A stretch of 64,000 nt of DNA from Streptomyces asoensis (GTDB lineage Bacteria; Actinomycetota; Actinomycetes; Streptomycetales; Streptomycetaceae), in NCBI RefSeq assembly GCF_013085465.1, contig NZ_CP049838.1:8246001-8310000 (forward strand), read 5' to 3'. How positions within the stretch are numbered: position 1 is the stretch's first letter; each line of letters opens with the position of its first letter. The notes beneath the pieces were generated by a model. The model was not told where the DNA came from. It made no database searches and saw only the letters and a list, made by a program, of their open reading frames with translations. The position numbers and the translations under genes are program-made. Below, one piece after another: positions 1-7,260 of this stretch.

Positions 1-666
1 CGGCTCGACATCCTGGTCACCAACGCGGGCATCCTGCGCGACAAGGTGCTGTGGAAGATGACCGACGACGACTTCGACGCGGTGATCGCCACCCACCTCA
101 AGGGCACCTTCACCTGCGCCCGAGCCGCCGCCGTACGGATGCGCGAGCAGGGCGAGGGCGGCACGCTGATCCTGGTCGGCTCCCCGGCCGGCCAGCGGGG
201 CAACTTCGGCCAGACGAACTACGCGGCCGCCAAGGCCGGCATCGCCGCCTTCGCCCGCACCTGGTCCATGGAGCTGGGGCGCGCGGGCATCACCGTCAAC
301 GTGATCGTCCCGGTCGCCGCGACCGCGATGACCGAGACCATCCCCGCCTTCGCCCCCTACGTCGAGGCCCTGAAGAACGGCGAGCCGTTCCCGGACTTCC
401 TGCGCAAGGGCGAGGGCTTCGGCACCCCCGAGGACTGCGCGGCCCTGGTGCCCTTCCTGGCCTCCGAGGCCGCCCGGGGCATCACCGGCCAGGCCATCGG
501 CGTCGGCGGCGACAAGGTGGCACTCTGGTCGCATCCGCAGGAGATCCGCGCGGCCTACGCCGACGGCGGCTGGACGCCCGAGACCCTGGCCGACGTCTTC
601 CCCACCTCGGTCGGTGCCGAGCTCCAGACGGTCGGCATCCCGGCCCCCAAGTTCCCGGAGGCGTGA
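1..666 (+). CDS. SDR family oxidoreductase, 5' end outside the window
   Basis: C-terminal three quarters of a classical short-chain dehydrogenase; the frame is open from base 1, so the N-terminal Rossmann glycine motif lies upstream. The visible part opens with the NAG structural motif (VTNAG), then has a catalytic serine context (LVGSPAGQ) and the YxxxK pair in NYAAAKAG, all correctly spaced for an NAD(P)-dependent alcohol/ketone oxidoreductase. The stop overlaps the next start by one base (TGATG), so it is translationally coupled to the amidohydrolase. With the following ligase and MaoC genes it looks like a 3-hydroxyacyl or cyclic-alcohol dehydrogenase of a CoA-linked catabolic operon; the substrate cannot be read from sequence. 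Confidence 0.9.
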   Translation, partial: RLDILVTNAGILRDKVLWKMTDDDFDAVIATHLKGTFTCARAAAVRMREQGEGGTLILVGSPAGQRGNFGQTNYAAAKAGIAAFARTWSMELGRAGITVNVIVPVAATAMTETIPAFAPYVEALKNGEPFPDFLRKGEGFGTPEDCAALVPFLASEAARGITGQAIGVGGDKVALWSHPQEIRAAYADGGWTPETLADVFPTSVGAELQTVGIPAPKFPEA

Positions 667-1577
667 TGAGCCCCTCCACGACCCCCGCCGCGACCCCCTC
701 CATGAACGTCGACGAACTGGTCGCGATCGACGTCCACACCCACGCCGAGGTGTCCTCCAAGGGCCACTCCTCGCTGGACGACGACCTGCACGACGCCTCC
801 TCCGCCTACTTCAAGGTCGAGGGCAAGCGGAAGCCCACCCTGGAGGAGACGGCCCGCTACTACCGGGAGCGGAAGATGGCCGCCGTGATCTTCACGGTGG
901 ACGCCGAGTCGGCGACCGGCACGGCGCCGGTCCCGAACGAGGAGGTCGCCGAGGCCGCCGCCGCCAACGCCGACGTTCTCATCCCGTTCGCCTCCATCGA
1001 CCCCTTCCGGGGGAAAGCGGGCGTGAAGCAGGCCCGGCGCCTGGTCGAGGAGTACGGGGTGAAGGGCTTCAAGTTCCACCCCAGCATCCAGGGCTTCTTC
1101 CCCAACGACCGATCGGTGGCGTACGACCTGTACGAGGTGATCGAGGAGACGGGGACCATCGCCCTGTTCCACACCGGTCAGACGGGCATCGGCGCGGGAG
1201 TGCCGGGCGGCGGCGGGATCAGGCTCAAGTACTCCAACCCGCTGCACGTGGACGACGTGGCGGCCGACTTCCCGCACCTCAAGATCATCCTGGCGCATCC
1301 GTCGTTTCCCTGGCAGGACGAGGCTCTCGCCGTCGCCACGCACAAGCCGGGCGTGCACATCGACCTGTCCGGCTGGTCGCCGAAGTACTTCCCGCCGCAG
1401 CTCGTGCAGTACGCCAACACGCTGCTGAAGGACAAGGTCCTCTTCGGCTCCGACTTCCCCGTCCTCACCCCCGACCGCTGGCTCGCCGACTTCGACAAGC
1501 TGACGATCAAGGACGAGGTGAAGCCGAAGATCCTCAAGGAGAACGCCGCCCGTCTGCTCGGGCTGACCACACCGTAA
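666..1577 (+). CDS. Amidohydrolase family (COG2159-type) metal-dependent hydrolase/decarboxylase
   Basis: 303 residues. The first metal-binding motif is at residues 22-26 (DVHTH), followed by a FKFHP strand, an HTGQTG segment, the ILAHPSFPW histidine and the terminal LFGSDFP aspartate, the order expected in the 2-amino-3-carboxymuconate-semialdehyde decarboxylase/amidohydrolase-2 family. Members hydrolyse or decarboxylate aromatic-ring or ring-cleavage acids in the cytoplasm. The ATG at 666 overlaps the upstream stop; an internal ATG at 702 (MNVDEL) is an alternative. It sits between an SDR and an acyl-CoA ligase, which suggests preparation of a carboxylic acid for CoA activation. The family assignment is firm, the exact reaction inferred. 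Confidence 0.85.
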   Translation: MSPSTTPAATPSMNVDELVAIDVHTHAEVSSKGHSSLDDDLHDASSAYFKVEGKRKPTLEETARYYRERKMAAVIFTVDAESATGTAPVPNEEVAEAAAANADVLIPFASIDPFRGKAGVKQARRLVEEYGVKGFKFHPSIQGFFPNDRSVAYDLYEVIEETGTIALFHTGQTGIGAGVPGGGGIRLKYSNPLHVDDVAADFPHLKIILAHPSFPWQDEALAVATHKPGVHIDLSGWSPKYFPPQLVQYANTLLKDKVLFGSDFPVLTPDRWLADFDKLTIKDEVKPKILKENAARLLGLTTP

Positions 1578-1589
1578 GGGGCGTGGAAG

Positions 1590-3095
1590 ATGCGCAACGA
1601 GGGATTGGGGTCGTGGCCCGCACGCCGGGCCCGTAAGACCCCGCACCGCACCGCGCTGGTCCACGGTGAGCAGTCGACGGACTATCGCACACTGTATACA
1701 CGCACCACGCGCCTGGCCCACGCCCTGCGCGCCCGGGGTGTGCGGCGCGGCGACCGCATCGCCTACCTGGGCCCGAACCACCCCTCCTACCTGGAGACCC
1801 TGTTCGCCGCCGGCACCCTCGGCGCGGTGTTCGTCCCCCTCAACACCCGCCTCGCCGGCCCAGAGATCGCCTACCAGCTCGCCGACTCCGGCGCCAAGGC
1901 CCTCGTCTACGGCCCTACGCACGCCGGCCTGGTCGCCGGACTGCCCGGGAACACGGACGTCCGGACGTACCTCGAGGTCGGCGCCGAATACGAGGGGGAG
2001 CTGGCCGCCGCCTCCGACGAGCCGATCGACACGCCGGTCACCCCCGACGACACCTGCATCATCATGTACACCTCGGGCACGACCGGCCGCCCCAAGGGCG
2101 CCATGCTCACGCACGGCAACCTCACCTGGAACGCGGTCAACGTCCTCGTCGACACCGATCTGACCGCCGACGAACGCGCCCTGGTCTCCGCGCCGTTGTT
2201 CCACACGGCCGGCCTGAACATGCTCACCCTGCCGGTGCTTCTCAAGGGCGGCTGCTGCGTCCTGGTCGACGCCTTCGACCCGGAGGCCACCTTCGGCCTG
2301 ATCGAGCGGCATCGGATCACCTTCATGTTCGGGGTGCCGACGATGTTCGAGCAGATCGCCCGGCACCCGCGCTGGGCGGCCGCGGATCTGTCCAGTCTGC
2401 GGATCCTGACCTGCGGCGGCTCCCCGGTGTCGACGCCGCTGATCGCCGCCTACCAGGAACGCGGGCTCACCTTCCTCCAGGGCTACGGCATGACCGAGGC
2501 GTCCCCCGGCACGCTGTTCCTGGACGCCGAGCACGCGGTCAGCAAGGCGGGCTCGGCCGGCGTCCCGCACTTCTTCAGCGACGTACGCGTGCTGCGCCCC
2601 GACCTCACACCCGTCGAGGTCGGCGAGACCGGCGAGGTCGTCGTCCGCGGGCCCCACGTCATGCCCGGCTACTGGGGCCTGCCCGAGGAGACGGCCGCCT
2701 CCTTCGCCGACGGCTGGTTCCGCAGCGGGGACGCGGCCCGGGTCGACGAAGACGGTTACGTGCATATCGTCGACCGCATCAAGGACATGATCATCTCCGG
2801 TGGGGAGAACATCTACCCCGCCGAGATCGAGGATCTGCTGCTCGCCCACCCCGACATCGTGGAGTGCGCGGTCATCGGCGTGTCCGACGACAAGTGGGGC
2901 GAGGTGCCGCGCGCGGTCGTCGTGCCCCGCGAGGGCGCTTCGCTCGACCCCGACGAGGTGCTGGCCTCGCTGTCCGGGCGGCTCGCCAAGTACAAGATCC
3001 CCAAGTCGGTGGTGGTGGCGGACGAACTCCCGCGCACCGCCTCCGGAAAGCTCCTGAAGTCCCGGGTGCGCTCCCGGTTCGGCACCGACTCCTGA
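1590..3095 (+). CDS. AMP-forming acyl-CoA synthetase (class I adenylate-forming)
   Basis: 501 residues, normal length for the ANL superfamily. The P-loop-like signature YTSGTTGRPKG lies near residue 157, the A5 motif GYGMTE near 300, the hinge region with DRIKDMIISGGENIYP near 395, and the C-terminal catalytic lysine in ASGKLLK near 487. It activates a carboxylate to acyl-AMP and then acyl-CoA. The gene starts 12 bases after the amidohydrolase with a purine-rich site (GTGGAAG) before the ATG, so it is the same transcript. The next gene is a MaoC hydratase, so the product CoA thioester probably enters a beta-oxidation-like route. Chain type (medium-chain, aromatic or cyclic acid) is not resolvable here. 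Confidence 0.92.
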   Translation: MRNEGLGSWPARRARKTPHRTALVHGEQSTDYRTLYTRTTRLAHALRARGVRRGDRIAYLGPNHPSYLETLFAAGTLGAVFVPLNTRLAGPEIAYQLADSGAKALVYGPTHAGLVAGLPGNTDVRTYLEVGAEYEGELAAASDEPIDTPVTPDDTCIIMYTSGTTGRPKGAMLTHGNLTWNAVNVLVDTDLTADERALVSAPLFHTAGLNMLTLPVLLKGGCCVLVDAFDPEATFGLIERHRITFMFGVPTMFEQIARHPRWAAADLSSLRILTCGGSPVSTPLIAAYQERGLTFLQGYGMTEASPGTLFLDAEHAVSKAGSAGVPHFFSDVRVLRPDLTPVEVGETGEVVVRGPHVMPGYWGLPEETAASFADGWFRSGDAARVDEDGYVHIVDRIKDMIISGGENIYPAEIEDLLLAHPDIVECAVIGVSDDKWGEVPRAVVVPREGASLDPDEVLASLSGRLAKYKIPKSVVVADELPRTASGKLLKSRVRSRFGTDS

Positions 3096-3097
3096 AC

Positions 3098-3121
3098 AAC
3101 TCTCCTGTGAACTCTCCTGTG
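3098..3121 (+). repeat. 12-bp perfect tandem repeat before the MaoC gene
   Basis: AACTCTCCTGTG occurs twice head to tail in the gap between the ligase stop and the MaoC ribosome binding site (GAGGAA). It lies within a transcribed spacer. Slippage duplication is the simplest origin; no function is evident. Confidence 0.7.
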
Positions 3122-3132
3122 AGGAACGGAAT

Positions 3133-3588
3133 ATGAGCATCACCGTCAACGGTCTCGACGAACTGAAGAAGCTGGCCGGCAGCGATCTGGGCACCAGCGA
3201 GTGGATCGAGGTCACCCAGGAGCGCATCGACACGTTCGCCGACGCGACCGGGGACCACCAGTGGATCCATGTGGATCCCGAGCGGGCGGCCACCGGGCCC
3301 TTCGGAGCGCCGATCGCCCATGGGTACCTGACACTCTCGCTGTTCATCCCGCTCTTCACCGAGCTGCTGGACGTCCAGGGCGTCACGACCAAGGTCAACT
3401 ACGGGCTGAACAAGGTCCGTTTCCCCTCGCCGGTCAAGGTCGGCTCGCGTATCCGCCTGGTGGCCAAGCTGACCGAGGTCGAGGACGTGCCGGGCGGGGC
3501 CCAGATCACCGTCGACGGGGCGATCGAGATCGAGGGGGGCGCGAAGCCTGCGGCGGTGCTTCAGAGCCTGTCGCGTTTCTATGCGTGA
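3133..3588 (+). CDS. MaoC-family (R)-specific enoyl-CoA hydratase
   Basis: 151 residues, a single hot-dog domain. The hydratase-2 motif is clear: DATGDHQWIHVD, then the GPFGAPIAHGYLTLSL helix with the catalytic Asp/His pair. This family hydrates trans-2-enoyl-CoA to (R)-3-hydroxyacyl-CoA. A good site (GAGGAA) precedes the ATG. It is the last gene of the plus-strand operon and ends at a strong hairpin. Together with the acyl-CoA ligase and the SDR at the window edge it would supply the activation, hydration and oxidation steps of a beta-oxidation-like sequence. Confidence 0.9.
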   Translation: MSITVNGLDELKKLAGSDLGTSEWIEVTQERIDTFADATGDHQWIHVDPERAATGPFGAPIAHGYLTLSLFIPLFTELLDVQGVTTKVNYGLNKVRFPSPVKVGSRIRLVAKLTEVEDVPGGAQITVDGAIEIEGGAKPAAVLQSLSRFYA

Positions 3589-3634
3589 GGTGTTCCCCGT
3601 AGCGCCGTAGGGCTGACGTCGTGGGGGCTGACGT

Positions 3635-3679
3635 GTGGGGAACCGCGGGCCGGCTGTGGCCGGTCGCGCGGTTCCCCAC
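3635..3679. terminator. Bidirectional hairpin between convergent operons
   Basis: A 13-bp perfect stem (GTGGGGAACCGCG and its complement) closes a GC-rich 19-base loop, placed between the MaoC stop (plus) and the stop of the minus-strand hydrolase at 3695. No long T-run follows, as is usual in Streptomyces. Confidence 0.75.
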
Positions 3680-3694
3680 GTCCCTGAAAGACCT

Positions 3695-5362
3695 TCAGCC
3701 GACGACGTCCACGAAGATCGGGTTGGAGTAGAACCAGGTGTCGGCCCACGGGTCGCCGTTGCCCGGCTCGTGGGGGATCGGGCCGTGCGGGTCCACGGAA
3801 GCGCCAAGGTAACCGGTTCCGTTCCGGTTGCCGTCGCTGCCGCGCAGCCGGAGGTAGCAGGACTCGTCGCCCACCGATACCGGGACGCGCAGGGTGTAGG
3901 TCCCCTTGCGGCCGCTCACGTCCGTCGTGCGGACGACCTTCGTGTCGGGAGCCCGCCAGGTGTCGCGGTCGGACACCGCACCGCGCACCGCGCCCCGGAT
4001 CACGTCCACGTGTGCCAACTGCGGCAGGATTCCCTGGGGGTTGGGGCGGGAGGCACTGGTGACGGTGATCTCCAGTGTGAGCTTCTCGCCCTTGCGTACC
4101 CGGAGCCGGCCGCCGAGCGTGACGCCCCGCCCGTTGCTGTGCTCCCGCCGCAGCCGGACCTCCAGGCCGTCGAGCAGATGCCCGTGGTCCAGCCAGACCC
4201 GGCCCTCGCGCAGGCCCGTCATCACCGCGCGGTAGCCGTAGCGGGTCACGCCGACGTGGGTGCGGCTGAACTGCCCCGGCCAGAAGTCGCTGCCGGCCTG
4301 CGGGGTGTCGGTGTTCACCGGATCGGGCAGCCTGCCGGTGTTGTCGAAGTTCTGTCCGGCGGGCCAGTCGCCGTTCTTCCAGGTGTCGAAGACGGTGCGA
4401 TGGTTGTCGGAGTTGGTGGTGACCGAGAACAGCCTGCCCTCGGCCAGCATCGAGTCCCACAGGCCGCCGACGGTCGCGGTGGCCCAGTCGAAGCCGCCGT
4501 ACGTGAGGTAGGCGTCCGCCGGGTAGCCCGCCCAGGACTGGGCGGACGGCTTGTTCTCGTACTCGCCGCGGATGGACGTGGCACCGCGCCAGCCGGGGAT
4601 CGCCGCGCCCTGGGCGCCCGGCGCCCCCTCCATGCCGATCATGATCTCGGGGGCCGCGTCGCGCCAGCCCCGCATCTCGTGCGGGGAGTCGATGCCGAGG
4701 CGCAGCGGGTGGTTGGCGAGGACGAGGACGTCGTCGACGTAGCCGGTGCGGCGCTGCTCGGCCAGCCATCTGACGGCCTTGACGGCGTGCGCCTCGTTGC
4801 GGGCGGTGTCGGCCGCGCCGGCGGCGCCCTCGGTGTAGCCCAGCAGCTTGCCGTCGTAGGCGAGCTCGAACCGCGTGAGCAGGTCGACCTCGTGCGGGCC
4901 GGGGGCGGCGAACACCGTGCAGTGCTCGGCGGCCGGGATGTACCACTCCAGGCCCTGGAAGATCAGCTGGCGCGGGTTCGCGGCGCGGGCCTTGAGGATC
5001 TCCTTGTGCTCCAGTGCGGCGCCGTAGGAGGCGTGTCCGAAGTTGGAGTGCTCGTTGAACACCATCCAGTCGAGGCCGTACCGGGCGGCGGCCCGGGCCT
5101 GCTGGGAGAAGGTGTACTTCGCGTCATGGCTGTAGACGGAGTGGACGTGGTGGTCGCCCACCAGGTAGGCGAGGCGCGGGTCCTCACCGCCGTACCCCCG
5201 GCCGGTGGTGGCGACGGCCGGGGTGGCCGCACCGCCGAGGGCGAACGCGGCGCCGAAAAGGCCGGCGCGGCGCAGAAGTCCGCGCCGCGACACGCCCTGG
5301 GCGTCGAGAGCGGCGGGTGAGACGGACGGATCGGCCCAGGCGGGCAGCTGCTGCTCGGTCAC
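3695..5362 (-). CDS. CehA/McbA-like PHP-domain metallohydrolase, Tat-exported
   Basis: 555 residues starting at a GTG with a GAGGA site five bases upstream. The N-terminus carries a twin-arginine signal (SRRGLLRRAGLFGAAFALGG) ending near an A-x-A. The mature part opens with a PHP histidine cluster: GDHHVHSVYSHD, NEHSNFGH, GLEWYIPAAEH, LANHPLRLG and, later, TTNSDNHR. The C-terminal ~130 residues look like a beta-sandwich (TLEITVTSASRP...). CehA/McbA relatives hydrolyse phosphoesters or carbamates, but most are uncharacterised. It lies 20 bases downstream of another exported phosphoesterase at the end of the sugar-uptake operon, so it probably removes phosphate or phosphodiester groups from the imported glycan outside the cell. 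The substrate is inference. Confidence 0.8.
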   Translation of the reverse strand: MTEQQLPAWADPSVSPAALDAQGVSRRGLLRRAGLFGAAFALGGAATPAVATTGRGYGGEDPRLAYLVGDHHVHSVYSHDAKYTFSQQARAAARYGLDWMVFNEHSNFGHASYGAALEHKEILKARAANPRQLIFQGLEWYIPAAEHCTVFAAPGPHEVDLLTRFELAYDGKLLGYTEGAAGAADTARNEAHAVKAVRWLAEQRRTGYVDDVLVLANHPLRLGIDSPHEMRGWRDAAPEIMIGMEGAPGAQGAAIPGWRGATSIRGEYENKPSAQSWAGYPADAYLTYGGFDWATATVGGLWDSMLAEGRLFSVTTNSDNHRTVFDTWKNGDWPAGQNFDNTGRLPDPVNTDTPQAGSDFWPGQFSRTHVGVTRYGYRAVMTGLREGRVWLDHGHLLDGLEVRLRREHSNGRGVTLGGRLRVRKGEKLTLEITVTSASRPNPQGILPQLAHVDVIRGAVRGAVSDRDTWRAPDTKVVRTTDVSGRKGTYTLRVPVSVGDESCYLRLRGSDGNRNGTGYLGASVDPHGPIPHEPGNGDPWADTWFYSNPIFVDVVG

Positions 5363-5382
5363 GGTGGTCCTCGGCAAGGGGT

Positions 5383-7221
5383 TCAGTGGTTCATGAAGGA
5401 GGTGACGGGCAGCGCCCGTGAGACGATCCGGACGTCGCCGAGGCGGCCGTGCAGGATCTGGTCGATCTGTCCGCCGTACTCGTAGCCGCCGAGCAGCCAC
5501 GGCAGCCCGACGGAGGTGACGCCGACGGCCTCCGCCTTCGGGTTGCGCACGGTCGGGCAGCCCTCGACGTACAGCGTGGTGTGCCTGCCGTCGTTGACGA
5601 CCGCGAGGTGCCACCAGGTCTCCAGCGGGGTCTCCTGACCCCAGTTGGTGGCGATGCCCTCCTGGTTCAGCGGACGCATCGCCCACTGCGGTTCCCGGTC
5701 GTTGGACAGGGAGAGGGTGGCGAGCGGTTCGTCGGGGTCGTCGCCGGTCCTGCCCGCGGCGCCGCCCGTTCCGGTTCGGCTGACCAGTCCCGACCAGGCA
5801 TGGTGCGACGGGTCCCAGTCGGCGGGGAGACGGTAGAACGCCTCGATGGTGTAACCGCTCTTGAAAATCGCCGAGTTGAGCGGGGCGCCGTCGACCGTGC
5901 GCAGATAGGCGCCCTTCAGCGGGGACTTGAATCCCCGGAACTCCAGGCTGCCGTGCCCGGGTTGGTCGGGGTGGTGGTCGGACGACCAGGTCAGGGCACC
6001 GTCGCCCACCGTGACGAGGGCGAGGTCGTTGCCGCGCCCGGACAGGTCACGGACGGTGCCGCCGACCGCCGCACCGTCGTCGTGGCCGTCGAACCGCCAG
6101 TAGGCGACCGTGTCGCGCACCAGCATTTTCGACACGGGACGGGCAGGACGCGCGGGCACCGGATCGAAGCCCGCGAAGCGCTCGGCGAAGTCGATGGCGA
6201 CCGTGAACCGGTCGGCGTCGCCGCTCAGTTCGATCTCCTGCCGCTCCAGCTCGTTGAGCCCCTTCGCGGCCCGGCCGAGGATCCACGGGGAGACCGTCTC
6301 CACGTCGATGACGCTGCGGTCGAGATCGAAGCGGTAGAGGCGGATCATCGCCGCGCCGCCGAAGTACCGGTTCTGATAGTTCGTCAGGTGCAGCTCGACA
6401 TCATGTCCGGCCGCGTTCTTGCGCGTCGCCCGACCGGCGGGCCAGTAGTGCCCGTTGAGGGTGAGGAAGATCTGGTCGTGGTCCTCGATCAGCCGGTCCC
6501 ACAGCTGCTGGCCGTACGCCGACAGGGAGTCGTCCTCGGCGACCAGCTCGTGTGTCGTCAGGACGACCGGTGTCCTCGGGTGGCTGGCGAGGACGTCGGC
6601 GGCCCAGGCGTAGCCCTTCTCCGACAGTCGCCAGTCCAGCGCCAGTACCATCCACTCCAGGCCGCCCGCCCGGAACAGGTGGAAGGTGTTGTAGCCGTCG
6701 GGGGAGGCCCCGCCGAACGTGGACTTCCCCTGGAACCGCCGCGGACCGAAGGCCTCCAGGTACGGGGTCGTGCCGCGCTGGTCGGTCGTCGACGACTGCA
6801 CGTCGTGGTTGCCGGCCAGCACGCTGTAGCCGACCCCGCGCCGGTCGAGCAGCCCGAACGCCTCGCTGATCGCGGTGACTTCGTCCTTCGCCCCGTTCTG
6901 GGTGAGGTCGCCGAGGTGGGACAGGAACACGAGGTTCTCGTGCTTTGCCTGATCGAGGAGGTACCGCAGGGACGCCTCGACCGGCTCCTTGTCGATGCTC
7001 GGGCCGTCGAAGAGGTACTGCGTGTCGGGCATGACGGCGAGGGTGAAACGACGGCTCTCAGGGTCCGGGCGCCACTTGGCGGAGGCCGCCTCGGCGGTGG
7101 CCGGCAGCGCGAGGCCGGCCGTGGCGGCCGCGCCGAGCAGTGCGGTGGCCCGGAGGAATCCGCGTCTTCCGGCACCGGCCTGCGCGGCTTCGCCCGGTTC
7201 GTGGGCATGCGAAGTACACAC
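5383..7221 (-). CDS. Tat-exported calcineurin-like metallophosphoesterase with C-terminal LamG-type domain
   Basis: 612 residues. A Tat signal (GRRGFLRATALLGAAATAGLALP) precedes a metallophosphoesterase domain at about residues 55-310. Its metal motifs are MPDTQYL, SHLGDLTQNG (GD), AGNHDVQ (GNHD), TTHELV (H) and LNGHYWP (GH.). Residues ~370-605 form a concanavalin-A-like/LamG module (VAYWRFDGHDDG start, YTIEAFYRLP, ETWWHLAVVNDGRH, LYVEG), common as a glycan-binding appendage. The role is probably extracellular phosphate release from a carbohydrate-linked substrate. It is preceded by the beta-galactosidase gene and followed closely by a second exported hydrolase, which supports a combined glycan/phosphate scavenging function. 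Confidence 0.85.
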   Translation of the reverse strand: MCTSHAHEPGEAAQAGAGRRGFLRATALLGAAATAGLALPATAEAASAKWRPDPESRRFTLAVMPDTQYLFDGPSIDKEPVEASLRYLLDQAKHENLVFLSHLGDLTQNGAKDEVTAISEAFGLLDRRGVGYSVLAGNHDVQSSTTDQRGTTPYLEAFGPRRFQGKSTFGGASPDGYNTFHLFRAGGLEWMVLALDWRLSEKGYAWAADVLASHPRTPVVLTTHELVAEDDSLSAYGQQLWDRLIEDHDQIFLTLNGHYWPAGRATRKNAAGHDVELHLTNYQNRYFGGAAMIRLYRFDLDRSVIDVETVSPWILGRAAKGLNELERQEIELSGDADRFTVAIDFAERFAGFDPVPARPARPVSKMLVRDTVAYWRFDGHDDGAAVGGTVRDLSGRGNDLALVTVGDGALTWSSDHHPDQPGHGSLEFRGFKSPLKGAYLRTVDGAPLNSAIFKSGYTIEAFYRLPADWDPSHHAWSGLVSRTGTGGAAGRTGDDPDEPLATLSLSNDREPQWAMRPLNQEGIATNWGQETPLETWWHLAVVNDGRHTTLYVEGCPTVRNPKAEAVGVTSVGLPWLLGGYEYGGQIDQILHGRLGDVRIVSRALPVTSFMNH

Positions 7222-7260
7222 GTGTGCTCCGTAGGTAAGTCCGTTGCTGGGAACGGGGGT

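Noticed and set aside
555-3398. Very long open frame (over 900 codons) on the minus strand
   Set aside because: It runs antisense through the SDR, amidohydrolase, ligase and MaoC genes, all with clear motifs. Its composition is Arg/Gly/Val rich without any domain, typical of GC-driven antisense frames.
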